Positions 1 to 7,638 are shown, counted from the first letter of the stretch. The stretch is 17,351 nt of DNA from Bacteroidetes bacterium UBA7688 (GCA_002482815.1 DLGS01000183.1:1-17351); one strand, 5' to 3'. Made by a program: numbers and translations. Notes: generated by a model not told the origin, from the sequence alone.

Positions 1-586
1 ATACCTCATCCACAATTAATATTTCGGGCTCCAGATGAGCGGCCACTGCAAATGCCAGTCGCACATACATACCGCTACTATATCTTTTTACGGGGGTATC
101 CACATATCTTTCTACACCAGCAAAGTCTACAATTTCGTCGAACTTGGATTTGATTTCCCGTTTGGTCATTCCCATTATTGCACCATTCAGGAAAATGTTT
201 TCCCTTCCGGTCATTTCGGGATGAAAGCCTGTCCCTACTTCCAGTAAACTGGCTATACGTCCATTCACTTTTATATTCCCTTCTGATGGCTGGGTTACTT
301 TGCTCAGCAACTTTAGTAAAGTGCTTTTTCCGGCTCCGTTTCTACCTATTATACCCAGCACCTCTCCCTTTTTTACTTCAAAGTCTACATTCTTCAAAGC
401 CCACACATAGTCGCTCTCCCCTTTTTGGGTGCGGTCGTTGCTTTCGCCAATTTTGGCAAACGGATCCTCCTTTCCCCGCACTTTAGCTATCCAACGATTG
501 AGATCGTGGCTGATAGTGCCGGTACCCACTTCTCCAAGACGGTAAAGCTTGCCTAAATTTTCGACTTTAATAGCAATATCACTCAT
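1..586 (-). CDS. Polysaccharide ABC transporter ATP-binding protein (Wzt/TagH-like), 3' part missing
   Basis: This is the N-terminal 195 residues of an ABC ATPase that runs off the left edge. Visible are the Walker A motif GRNGAGKST (residues 81-89), the variant signature YSSGM (169-173) and the start of Walker B, ILIVDEV (189-195). The YSSGM signature, the early insert around residues 20-60 and the segment LLEVGTGFHPEMTGREN are typical of ATPases that export O-antigen, capsule or teichoic acid with a Wzm/TagG permease. The start is ATG at 586-584, opening MSDIAIKVENLGKLYRLG, which fits the family. It lies on the inner face of the cytoplasmic membrane and would energise glycan export. The neighbours gmd, fcl and an UpxY-like antiterminator support a polysaccharide role. 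No permease gene is visible, so it must lie to the left or elsewhere. Whether a C-terminal glycan-binding domain is present cannot be seen. Confidence 0.93.
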   Translation of the reverse strand, partial: MSDIAIKVENLGKLYRLGEVGTGTISHDLNRWIAKVRGKEDPFAKIGESNDRTQKGESDYVWALKNVDFEVKKGEVLGIIGRNGAGKSTLLKLLSKVTQPSEGNIKVNGRIASLLEVGTGFHPEMTGRENIFLNGAIMGMTKREIKSKFDEIVDFAGVERYVDTPVKRYSSGMYVRLAFAVAAHLEPEILIVDEV

Positions 587-591
587 TCTGA

Positions 592-666
592 TTATAGCTT
601 TTTAAACATGGCTTCGCCATTCCTGAGTCCAATCAAAATTCTAATTTTATCGAACCAGGTATTTAT
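592..666 (-). other. Short open stretch, possible remnant of a gene end
   Basis: Between the antiterminator and the ABC ATPase, one minus-strand frame is open for 24 codons and ends with TAA at 594-592, two codons' length upstream of the ATPase start. It reads protein-like (for example WFDKIRILIGLRNGEAMF) but has no usable start: the in-frame codons just before it are ATG followed directly by TAA. It might be the last piece of a deleted gene, or chance. The short inverted repeat ATGGC-GAA-GCCAT lies inside it. I do not recognise the peptide. Confidence 0.25.
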
Positions 667-683
667 TTACATTGCGGAAACGG

Positions 684-1190
684 TTAATTCGCTATCCTTC
701 TCACAATACTGCTGTCTATTTTAAATGAAGCAGTGTAACCCAAATTTTCTATAATAATATTGAGATAAGCATTATTTTCTTTCTCAACCAATTTTCCTTT
801 TATCCCTTTTAGCGGACCTTCAATCACCTCGACCAAATCACCAATATTCAAAACATCATTTACAATGTTGATTTCCTTTTCAAAAGCTGCTACCCGTTTT
901 ATCCGGTCAATTTCAACTTCGCTTATCGTAGAAGGCTTTCCTCCTATCGAAACAAATTTTATTACTCCAGGGACATCAAAAACCTCATTCCTGCGAAGTG
1001 GGTTTATCAGAACAAAAATGTAGGAATTAAAAAGCGGCATCTCAACCCATTTTTTTCTATCCTTCCATTGCCGGAGTTGTTTTTGCATCAGCAGCAGGTG
1101 AATGATGCCTGTTTTCAAAAGACCTTCACTTACTTTCTTCTCAGCTCTTGGCCTGGTGACAATTACAAACCATTTCTGTTCTTCAATCAC
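684..1190 (-). CDS. UpxY/NusG-like transcription antitermination protein
   Basis: The 168-residue protein has the layout of a specialised NusG paralogue. An N-terminal NGN domain (about 5-105) opens with KWFVIVTRPRAEKK and contains LRQWKDRKKWVEMPLFNSYIFV (the start of this stretch is at residue 39), both hallmarks of the UpxY group. A KOW segment follows at about 115-142 (IGDLVEVIEGPLKGIKGKL). Such proteins load onto RNA polymerase and let it read through long capsule or O-antigen operons. The gene starts 20 bp after fcl and precedes the ABC ATPase, so it is probably co-transcribed with gmd and fcl. Oddities: in B. fragilis-type loci UpxY is the first gene, whereas here it is third, and the region usually like GI-x-x-YLPL-Q reads GIIHLLLMQ, lacking the common proline. 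The product type is seen; the target operon is inferred. Confidence 0.88.
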   Translation of the reverse strand: MIEEQKWFVIVTRPRAEKKVSEGLLKTGIIHLLLMQKQLRQWKDRKKWVEMPLFNSYIFVLINPLRRNEVFDVPGVIKFVSIGGKPSTISEVEIDRIKRVAAFEKEINIVNDVLNIGDLVEVIEGPLKGIKGKLVEKENNAYLNIIIENLGYTASFKIDSSIVRRIAN

Positions 1191-1210
1191 GGTAGTAGGA
1201 TTCTAATATT

Positions 1211-2146
1211 CTATGCCTGAGTGTTCTCTGAGAATTTTTCATTGTAAACAGATTGAATACCATTATGCAAATCAATTTTTGCTACCCAACCAAGGGAATT
1301 TAATTTGCTGACATCCATTAATTTTCTGGGTGTGCCATCCGGTTTCGTACTATCCCAAACAATCTCTCCTTCAAAACCAACAATATTTTTTATCAATTCA
1401 GCAAGGTCCTTGATGGCAATATCTTTTCCGACACCAATATTCACAATGCCGGCCTCGTTATAGGAATTCATTAAATAAACACAGGCGTCGGCCATATCGT
1501 CTGCATGAAGAAATTCGCGCAACGGACTTCCGCTTCCCCATAAATTTACAGTGGAGTCATTATTTACTTTTGCTTCATGAAATTTGCGCAGCATTGCCGG
1601 CAATACATGGGAATTATTCAGATCATAATTGTCGTTAGGACCATACAAATTGGTAGGCATTACAGAAATGAAATTGCATCCGTACTGACTTCTGTATGCA
1701 TCACACATTTTGATTCCTGCAATTTTTGCAATGGCATAAGGTTCATTGGTTGGTTCAAGCAAACCTGTGAGCAAATAATCTTCTTTTAAGGGTTGTGGTG
1801 CCAGTTTTGGATAAATACAAGAGGAACCCAAAAACATCAATTTCTCTACACCATTTTTGTATGCCTGATGAATAACATTGTTTTGAATCATCAGGTTTTC
1901 GTACAGGAAATCTGCTCTGAAAGTATTGTTGGCCATTATACCACCAACTTTTGCAGCAGCCAGGAAAACGAAAACAGGTTTTTCTGCCTCAAAAAATGCA
2001 GCAACTTCATGCTGATTTCTTAAATCCAATTCTGAAGAAGTGCGATAAATTATATTTTGAAAACCTAAACCGTTCAGTCTCCGATGAATAGCGCTTCCCA
2101 CCATTCCTCTGTGACCTGCTATATAGATTTTATCTGTTAATTGCAT
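1211..2146 (-). CDS. fcl: GDP-L-fucose synthase
   Basis: The 311-residue protein is an extended short-chain dehydrogenase that epimerises and reduces GDP-4-keto-6-deoxy-D-mannose to GDP-L-fucose with NADPH in the cytoplasm. The cofactor-binding glycine motif is GHRGMVG near residue 11. GSSCIYP carries the active-site Ser and Cys, and EPYAIAK the catalytic Tyr and Lys. The stretches VMPTNLYGPNDNYD and HVLPAMLRKFHEAK are typical of the family, and the length is normal (about 310-320). The ATG at 2146 places the glycine motif at the expected distance. It follows gmd by 45 bp on the same strand, and the two enzymes act consecutively. GDP-fucose would feed a surface glycan exported by the downstream ABC system. 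Confidence 0.97.
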   Translation of the reverse strand: MQLTDKIYIAGHRGMVGSAIHRRLNGLGFQNIIYRTSSELDLRNQHEVAAFFEAEKPVFVFLAAAKVGGIMANNTFRADFLYENLMIQNNVIHQAYKNGVEKLMFLGSSCIYPKLAPQPLKEDYLLTGLLEPTNEPYAIAKIAGIKMCDAYRSQYGCNFISVMPTNLYGPNDNYDLNNSHVLPAMLRKFHEAKVNNDSTVNLWGSGSPLREFLHADDMADACVYLMNSYNEAGIVNIGVGKDIAIKDLAELIKNIVGFEGEIVWDSTKPDGTPRKLMDVSKLNSLGWVAKIDLHNGIQSVYNEKFSENTQA

Positions 2147-2191
2147 TATTAATTATTTCGGGTAAATTATTCTTTGGCCACTTTTTATTCC

Positions 2192-3304
2192 TTATTCGAA
2201 CTGTCTCAAAACAGTAAAACCAGCTTCTTTCAACATCTTTTCCTTACGGAAAGCGTTAAGGTCAGCATTTACCATTTCCTTCACCAGCTCTGGCAAAGTG
2301 CATTTCGCTTTCCAACCCAATTTTTGCTGAGCTTTTGAAGGATCGCCAATTAATAATTCAACTTCTGTAGGGCGGAAATAAGCCGGATCTACAGCAATAA
2401 TTTCTTTTCCTGTTTCGAAGCTGTATTCACCTGTGAAAGAAAGAACAAAACCTCTTTCATTTACACCTTCCCCTCTGAATTCAATTTCAACTCCCAATTC
2501 AGCAAATGCCATTCTGATAAAATCACGAACAGTTGTCGTAATTCCTGTTGCGATTACAAAATCCTCCGGTGTTTCCTGTTGCAGCATCAGCCACATTGCC
2601 TCTACGTAATCGCGTGCATGACCCCAGTCACGTTTTGCATCAAGATTTCCGATGTATAGTTTATCCTGCAATCCCAGAGCCATTTGTGCCACGGCCCGGG
2701 TAATTTTGCGTGTTACAAATGTTTCTCCGCGAAGCGGGCTTTCATGATTGAAAAGGATACCATTACACGCAAACATTCCGTAGGCTTCGCGATAATTTAC
2801 GGTAATCCAGTAAGCATACATTTTGGCAACTGCATAAGGCGAGCGCGGATAAAAAGGTGTTCTTTCAGTCTGCGGAACTTCCTGTACCAACCCGTAAAGC
2901 TCTGAAGTAGAGGCTTGGTATACTTTAGTTTTTTTGGTTAATCCCAACAGGCGAATAGCTTCCAGGATTCTTAATGTACCAATTCCATCAGCATTGGCAG
3001 TGTATTCAGGAGCATCAAAACTTACTTTTACATGGCTCATCGCTCCAAGGTTATAAATTTCGTCAGGCTGCACCTCCTGAATAATACGAATCAGATTGGA
3101 GCTATCTGACAAATCACCATAATGTAATATAAAATGTCGGTTGTTTATATGAGGATCTTCGTAAAGATGATCTATTCTATCTGTATTAAACAGTGAACTA
3201 CGGCGCTTTATCCCATGAACAATATAACCTTTTCCTAAAAGTAATTCAGCTAAATAAGCTCCGTCCTGACCTGTAACCCCCGTAATCAATGCAACTTTTG
3301 CCAT
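2192..3304 (-). CDS. gmd: GDP-mannose 4,6-dehydratase
   Basis: The 370-residue protein matches Gmd in length (E. coli 373) and motifs. It has the NADP-binding GVTGQDGAYL (9-18), NLGAMSHVKVSFDAPEYTA (85-103), the active-site segment STSELYG (132-138) and YAVAK with catalytic Tyr157 and Lys161. It converts GDP-D-mannose to GDP-4-keto-6-deoxy-D-mannose, the substrate of Fcl encoded next. It is the first gene of the minus-strand polysaccharide operon: a -7 element lies about 70 bp upstream and a terminator hairpin beyond that insulates it from the neighbouring unit. No truncation or unusual residue was seen. Confidence 0.97.
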   Translation of the reverse strand: MAKVALITGVTGQDGAYLAELLLGKGYIVHGIKRRSSLFNTDRIDHLYEDPHINNRHFILHYGDLSDSSNLIRIIQEVQPDEIYNLGAMSHVKVSFDAPEYTANADGIGTLRILEAIRLLGLTKKTKVYQASTSELYGLVQEVPQTERTPFYPRSPYAVAKMYAYWITVNYREAYGMFACNGILFNHESPLRGETFVTRKITRAVAQMALGLQDKLYIGNLDAKRDWGHARDYVEAMWLMLQQETPEDFVIATGITTTVRDFIRMAFAELGVEIEFRGEGVNERGFVLSFTGEYSFETGKEIIAVDPAYFRPTEVELLIGDPSKAQQKLGWKAKCTLPELVKEMVNADLNAFRKEKMLKEAGFTVLRQFE

Positions 3305-3372
3305 ACCTGTACTCGTTTTATAACTAATTTAATTATGTGTTAAATTAGGGCTTGAAATATTTATTTTGTGTG

Positions 3373-3380
3373 CAAAGTTA
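3373..3380 (-). promoter_or_regulatory. gmd: -7 element of the gmd operon promoter
   Basis: The minus strand reads TAACTTTG here, a perfect match to the Bacteroidota -7 consensus TANNTTTG, about 70 bp upstream of the gmd start. The nearest TTTG upstream (3405-3408) is 24 bp away, longer than the usual 19-21, so the -33 partner is uncertain. Transcription would begin near 3366, giving a leader of about 60 nt. Confidence 0.55.
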
Positions 3381-3420
3381 AACAGAATATATCAGGAATT
3401 CTAACAAAATCGCTATCATT

Positions 3421-3456
3421 TTATAAAAGAAACCGCCACCTGAAGGTGGTGGTTTT
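3421..3456 (-). terminator. Rho-independent terminator upstream of the gmd promoter
   Basis: A 10-bp stem (3431-3440 with 3445-3454) closes on a TGAA/TTCA tetraloop. Read on the minus strand it is followed by TTTCTTTTAT. It would stop transcripts arriving from the right before the gmd promoter. The stem has one non-Watson-Crick position: G-U on the plus-strand RNA and A-C on the minus-strand RNA. The T-tract favours the minus strand, while pairing is slightly better on plus. Confidence 0.65.
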
Positions 3457-3756
3457 GACTAAATTTAAATTTTCTAAACCTAGCAACGAGCCTCAGACTT
3501 TTCATCAAAATAAGATGGGTAAATTTTAGCGTTATCATTTTTCTGTAGTCTTGAGATTACCAAAGTATTTCAGCAAAAAACGGAATATAGATTCTACTAA
3601 AAAAGGAACGCGACATCGGTAAAAGTAAAAGCGCTTAATAACAGCACGGTTTTACCTAATTATTTATTGAAACTGGTTATTCTTACATGTATCGTGGTTA
3701 GCATAACCTTTTAAATTTCAAGTTTATTATAAAATGACTTTATTACTGAATAATTG
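3457..3756. other. Intergenic, about 300 bp, no gene seen
   Basis: This AT-rich stretch lies between the frameshifted outer-membrane protein gene and the terminator. On the minus strand two short start-less open frames are present (roughly 3480-3565 and 3555-3650), each under 40 codons, with protein-like wording such as KIYPSYFDEKSEAR in the first. They could be decayed coding DNA or chance. No promoter, RNA or repeat stands out. Confidence 0.4.
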
Positions 3757-4391
3757 TCATTTTATCATTTTGTCTTTAGGAAAAGGAGTAATGCCAACAC
3801 TTACACCTAATTGCAAACCTGGCGTAAAGCCGAAATCATCCTTGAAAAAACTGGAATTGCCCGGCTTCCCTTTAAATTTTTCACGGAAACTCATACCACA
3901 ATATTTATTAATAACGACACGTACGCTGCCTTTTCCCGAAATACCAGAAGTATGTCCAAATAAGCATTTGAGCCCCACAACGTTTAAAACATCTATGTGA
4001 TAGGAGGAAAATCCGGTATTATTATCCCACCAATATCGGTAAAATAGTTGTCCTTCAAAATAATACTGTTAGTGATGTAATGCTTGGCATTTACTCCAAA
4101 GCTCAAAGCCTGATAACTGGTGACCGAGCCTGGAACCTGGCCCCAATGCTCATTAAAATTGTAATATGGACCTGAAATATATTCATCCCAATACGTTTTA
4201 AAGTGATAGCCAAGCGTAACGCCTAAAGTATTTCTTTTGAAACTCCTTTCGATAAAGACCGGAATATCCTGAACCAATAATTGCAGTGGCTGAACAGTTA
4301 CGGTATATTTACCTAAAGCCATTTTTTCCTGTGCAAAAATTCCTGAGAAAGGGAAGGCAATTAAAAAGACTACAAGCAAGGTTGATTTCAT
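3757..4391 (-). pseudogene. Frameshifted small outer-membrane/periplasmic protein gene
   Basis: The minus strand encodes a protein with a clear signal peptide (MKSTLLVVFLIAFPFSGIFAQ) and a repeated beta-strand pattern (TLGVTLGYHFKTYW, ALSFGVNAKHYI), but the frame stops at 3993 after 132 residues. The continuation is in another frame: restoring one T in the T4 run at 4041-4044 lets NYF continue as YRYWWDNNTGFSSYHIDVLN, then VGLKCLFGHTSG, and end with GFTPGLQLGVSVGITPFPKD at 3757. The repaired protein is about 211 residues, with an N-terminal signal and a final strand-like segment, as in small beta-barrel proteins of Bacteroidota. Its function is unknown. The first part as it stands is 132 residues. 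A sequencing or assembly error, a true pseudogene and a rare slippage site are all possible; the T4 run is short for phase variation. Confidence 0.75.
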
Positions 4392-4530
4392 TACACAGGA
4401 TTGTTATTTATTCTTAAATATATTTTTATTGATTTGCAAGTTCAACTTAAAATATTTTTTACTCATCCGAGTATTTCCATTGGAATTATTTCCTGTCAAA
4501 TCAAACGCTATCTACGGTTGTTTATACCCA

Positions 4531-4567
4531 TAAAACAAAACCGCTCCATAAAAAATGAAGCGGTTTT
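4531..4567 (-). terminator. pnp: Terminator of pnp
   Basis: A 9-bp perfect stem (4537-4545 with 4559-4567; AAAACCGCT and AGCGGTTTT on the plus strand) encloses a 13-nt loop. On the minus strand it is followed by TTTTGTTTTA. It begins 26 bp after the pnp stop codon and is well placed to end the pnp transcript. Confidence 0.85.
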
Positions 4568-4592
4568 CCTTAATTATTATTTTCGTTGAAAG

Positions 4593-6956
4593 CTACAATT
4601 TCATATCAGCATCACTGCTGTTGTCATTGTTCGTTTCGTTGTTTGCAGATTCTTCGCGTGGCGATCTTTCCGGACGGTCAGCACGAGGTTCGCGTGGTTC
4701 ACGGCGCTCACGGTTATCGCGGTTGCCACCACCACTACGACGGTCTCCACCTCGGTCGTTACCTCTTTCAGGACGATCGCGGCGTTCGCGGCGCTCTCCT
4801 TCTACAGGCTCAACATAACCTTCAGGTTTTTCCATCAGCACTTTACGGCTCAGTCGGTATTTACCCGTTTTAGGATCTACATCCAGCAATTTTACTTTGA
4901 TAGCATCACCTTCTTTCAATACACCATCCAGATTATCCAATCTGCTCCAGCTTACTTCAGAAATATGCAACAAACCTTGTTTGCCGGGCATAAACTCTAC
5001 AAACGCTCCGTAAGGCATAATGCTCTTCACGGTTGCATCATATTCTCCGCCAATATCCGGCACACTCACAATACCTTTGATCCAGTTCATTGCTTTGTCA
5101 ATACTTTCTTTATTGACTGCAAAAACTTTTACGTAACCTTTTTGTTCTTTTTCTTCAATAGAAATAGTCGTGCCGGTTTCGCGCTGGATTTCCTGGATGA
5201 TTTTACCACCCGGACCAATAATTGCACCAATGTATTCAGTATCGATGATCAATTGCTCAATACGGGGAGTATGTGGTTTCAATTCGTTGCGGTAAGCCGG
5301 TGTGCAGGCGTACATCGCCTCAAGGATATGCAAACGTCCTTTTCGGGCTTGCTCTAACGCTGAAGTCATTACATCCATACCAAGGCCGTCCACCTTAATA
5401 TCCATCTGGATACCGCAGATACCTTCGCGTGTTCCGGTAACTTTAAAGTCCATATCACCCAAATGATCTTCATCACCAAGGATATCGGTCAATACAGCCC
5501 ATTTTTTATCAGAAGAACGGCTGATCAATCCCATGGCCACACCACTTACGTGTTTTGGTAAAGGAACACCTGCATCCATCAATGCCAGAGAACCGGCACA
5601 AACAGTTGCCATTGAAGAAGAGCCATTTGATTCAAGAATATCAGAAACAACGCGCACGGTGTAAGGATACTCCAGGCCCGGCATCATTTGCTCCAGGGAG
5701 CGTTTTGCTAAGGCTCCGTGACCGACTTCTCTGCGGCCAACGCCACGCATTGGTTTTGCTTCGCCGGTAGAGAATGGAGGGAAATTATAGTGTAAAATGA
5801 ATTTTTGGTATTCAGAAGTTGCAGCTGTTTCAATCAGCAATTCACTGTCTTTTGCACCTAATGTTACGGTGGTCAAAGATTGTGTTTCGCCACGGGTGAA
5901 TAATGCCGAACCATGTGGTGAAGGCAATGCATCAATTTCCATAAACAAATCACGCACTTCGTCCGTTTTACGGCCATCCAGGCGAACTCCTTCGTCCAGG
6001 ATCATATTGCGGACAGTGTAGTATTGCAAGTCGTCAAAATAACGTTTTGCAGCACCCCAAACGTCGCCAGGCAAATCGCCGTCAGCTTCAAGACCTTCGC
6101 TCAGGTGAGCTTTCAGGTCTTCAGACAAGGCTTTGTAACCCAGACTGCGGTCGTGTTTTGCAGCACCGCTTTTGCTGATTTCCAGCATACGTGCTGCAGC
6201 AAATGCTTCAACACGTGTTTTTAGTTCTTCGTTGATTTCAACAGGAACGACTTCACGTTTTGTGGTCAATCCCAGTTTGTCTCTCAATTCCTGTTGTGCT
6301 TTTACCTGCACTTTAATGGCTTCGTGTGCAATTTCAATTGCTTTCACGACGTCGGCTTCCTGGCATTCTTTTGCCTCGCCTTCTACCATCATTATATTTT
6401 TCTCAGTAGCTGCAATGATAAAGTTCATATCAGCTGTTGCCAACGCACTGCGTGTCGGGTTAATCTGGAATTCACCGTTGATACGTGCAACACGTACTTC
6501 AGAGATAATTTCCTGAACCGGTACATCAGAAACGGCTAATGCTGCAGAGGCTGCAAGGCAAGCCAGTGCATCCGGCATTACTTCAATATCCGAAGAAATC
6601 AAAGACACCAATACCTGTACATCGCAATAATAATCTTCGGGAAATAAAGGGCGCAAAGCGCGGTCTATCAAACGGGAAATCAGGATTTCATAGTCATTCA
6701 AACGGCCTTCTCTTTTGAAGAAAGAACCCGGAATACGACCTGCCGAAGCAAATTTTTCCTGGTAATCTACAGTAAGGGGGAAGAATGATTGGCCTGGTTT
6801 AGGCTCTTTGTTGGCTACCACAGTAGCAAGGAGGATAGCATTGCCGAGGCGTACAGTTACGGCTCCATCGGCTTGTCGGGCAAGTTTGCCCGTTTCGATT
6901 GTTACTTCGCGGCCATCATTCAGTTTGAATGATACGGAAGTTGGATTCAGCGTCAT
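4593..6956 (-). CDS. pnp: Polynucleotide phosphorylase (PNPase)
   Basis: The 787-residue protein is the 3'-5' phosphorolytic exoribonuclease that degrades mRNA to nucleoside diphosphates. In order it shows the first RNase PH domain (VRLGNAILLATVVANKEP; FFPLTVDYQEKFASAGRIPG), the alpha-helical linker, the second catalytic RNase PH domain (ETAATSEYQKFILHYNFPPF, then RREVGHGALAKRSLE; phosphate site SNGSSSMATVCAGS; metal-binding GDEDHLGDMDF), a KH domain (IGAIIGPGGKIIQEIQRETG) and an S1 domain (YDATVKSIMPYGAFVEFMPG, GLLHISEVS). It is longer than the usual 700-715 residues because of an added tail from residue 720: 18 arginines in the first 50 residues with Gly, Glu and Asp, ending in an Asn/Ser/Asp-rich acidic segment. 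The tail is probably disordered and may bind RNA or partners (inferred). It lies downstream of rpsO, but a terminator separates the two, so it probably also has its own promoter. Confidence 0.98.
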   Translation of the reverse strand: MTLNPTSVSFKLNDGREVTIETGKLARQADGAVTVRLGNAILLATVVANKEPKPGQSFFPLTVDYQEKFASAGRIPGSFFKREGRLNDYEILISRLIDRALRPLFPEDYYCDVQVLVSLISSDIEVMPDALACLAASAALAVSDVPVQEIISEVRVARINGEFQINPTRSALATADMNFIIAATEKNIMMVEGEAKECQEADVVKAIEIAHEAIKVQVKAQQELRDKLGLTTKREVVPVEINEELKTRVEAFAAARMLEISKSGAAKHDRSLGYKALSEDLKAHLSEGLEADGDLPGDVWGAAKRYFDDLQYYTVRNMILDEGVRLDGRKTDEVRDLFMEIDALPSPHGSALFTRGETQSLTTVTLGAKDSELLIETAATSEYQKFILHYNFPPFSTGEAKPMRGVGRREVGHGALAKRSLEQMMPGLEYPYTVRVVSDILESNGSSSMATVCAGSLALMDAGVPLPKHVSGVAMGLISRSSDKKWAVLTDILGDEDHLGDMDFKVTGTREGICGIQMDIKVDGLGMDVMTSALEQARKGRLHILEAMYACTPAYRNELKPHTPRIEQLIIDTEYIGAIIGPGGKIIQEIQRETGTTISIEEKEQKGYVKVFAVNKESIDKAMNWIKGIVSVPDIGGEYDATVKSIMPYGAFVEFMPGKQGLLHISEVSWSRLDNLDGVLKEGDAIKVKLLDVDPKTGKYRLSRKVLMEKPEGYVEPVEGERRERRDRPERGNDRGGDRRSGGGNRDNRERREPREPRADRPERSPREESANNETNNDNSSDADMKL

Positions 6957-7164
6957 AAAGATTGCTTGTTTTGTTTTTAAATTATGTCATCAAAAATGCG
7001 GGCTTTGTCAGCGATACGCTTGCTACGCCGCATATATATGGTAGCAAACGGGTAATTTCTTATTATAGCAGAACAAGCATTTACTAAATTCAAATTTGCC
7101 CCAGTAAGGTTTTATCTAAGCTTATTTTAAAAAATATCTCTCAAAAGTAAAACATTACGGGCAT

Positions 7165-7200
7165 AAAAAAGCTATTCCCAACATCTCTGTCGGGAATAGC
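7165..7200 (-). terminator. rpsO: Terminator of rpsO
   Basis: A perfect 9-bp stem (7171-7179, GCTATTCCC, with 7192-7200, GGGAATAGC) has a 12-nt loop and on the minus strand runs into TTTTTT at 7170-7165. It lies 16 bp after the rpsO stop. It would end most rpsO transcripts before pnp, with read-through possible. Confidence 0.9.
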
Positions 7201-7215
7201 AGTGTTATGAAATGA

Positions 7216-7491
7216 TTACTTACGCAATCCAAGTTTTTCGAGCAATGCGCGATAGCTTGTCAGGTTCGTGCGGCTCAGGTAAAGCAATTTGCGTTTACGC
7301 TGACCAACCATTTTCATCAAACCACGGTTTGAAGAGAAGTCTTTTTTGTTACCACCTTTGATATGCTGAGAAATGTGGTTGATACGTTGTGTAAGCATCG
7401 CAATTTGCGCTTCAATGGAACCGGTGTTTTTTTCATCACCACCAAATTCTTTGAAGATGCTTAATTTTTCTTCTGTACTGAAATGAGACAT
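7216..7491 (-). CDS. rpsO: 30S ribosomal protein S15
   Basis: The 91-residue protein is S15, which binds 16S rRNA and helps assemble the platform of the small subunit. Recognisable parts are FGGDEKNTGSIEAQIAMLTQ, RINHISQHIK, KKDFSSNRGLMKMVGQRKR and the ending YRALLEKLGLRK. The ATG at 7491 (MSHFSTEEKL) is chosen over an upstream in-frame start at 7548 because the extension would cover the promoter and has no S15 character, and 91 residues is close to the family norm of 89. The rpsO-pnp order is the one seen in many bacteria. Confidence 0.98.
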   Translation of the reverse strand: MSHFSTEEKLSIFKEFGGDEKNTGSIEAQIAMLTQRINHISQHIKGGNKKDFSSNRGLMKMVGQRKRKLLYLSRTNLTSYRALLEKLGLRK

Positions 7492-7526
7492 TGTATTTGT
7501 GTTTAAAATTTTTGAATTTCGGACTG

Positions 7527-7556
7527 CAAAGGTAGGCCAATAATTCAAATGAACAA
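7527..7556 (-). promoter_or_regulatory. rpsO: rpsO promoter (-33/-7)
   Basis: On the minus strand TACCTTTG (7534-7527) fits the TANNTTTG -7 consensus exactly. It is preceded by TTG (7556-7554) at a spacing of 19 bp, the arrangement known for the primary sigma factor of Bacteroidota. The predicted transcription start near 7520 leaves a leader of about 29 nt before the ATG at 7491. Confidence 0.75.
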
Positions 7557-7614
7557 TTTTTTATACGATTTTATTAAAAAATTGTCTATTGTAAATCAGT
7601 CGGTTATGAAGCTT

Positions 7615-7638
7615 GTTCACTCATTAATGAACATTAAT
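7615..7638. repeat. Overlapping inverted repeats upstream of rpsO
   Basis: The segment 7623-7638 is a 7+2+7 inverted repeat (ATTAATG-AA-CATTAAT). It also contains CATTAAT twice, 10 bp apart, and overlaps the 10-bp palindrome TCATTAATGA (7621-7630) and a GTTCA/TGAAC pair (7615-7632). It lies about 60 bp upstream of the rpsO -33 element. One helical turn between the direct copies would suit a dimeric DNA-binding protein, but AT-rich DNA makes such patterns by chance. Confidence 0.35.

Noticed and set aside
3734..4000. Plus-strand open frame of 88 codons
   Set aside because: It is antisense to the C-terminal half of the frameshifted outer-membrane gene, whose minus-strand reading is more protein-like.
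4555..4873. Plus-strand open frames with Arg/Ser-rich or His-rich translations
   Set aside because: They are antisense to the repetitive Arg/Gly/Glu-coding tail of pnp; the composition is explained by the tail codons.
6957..7164. Promoter or structured leader for pnp
   Set aside because: I looked for TANNTTTG with a TTTG partner and for a strong stem-loop and found none that is convincing; pnp may also be read through from rpsO.
7492..7548. N-terminal extension of S15
   Set aside because: It overlaps the rpsO -7 element and transcript start, and S15 proteins begin close to the ATG at 7491.
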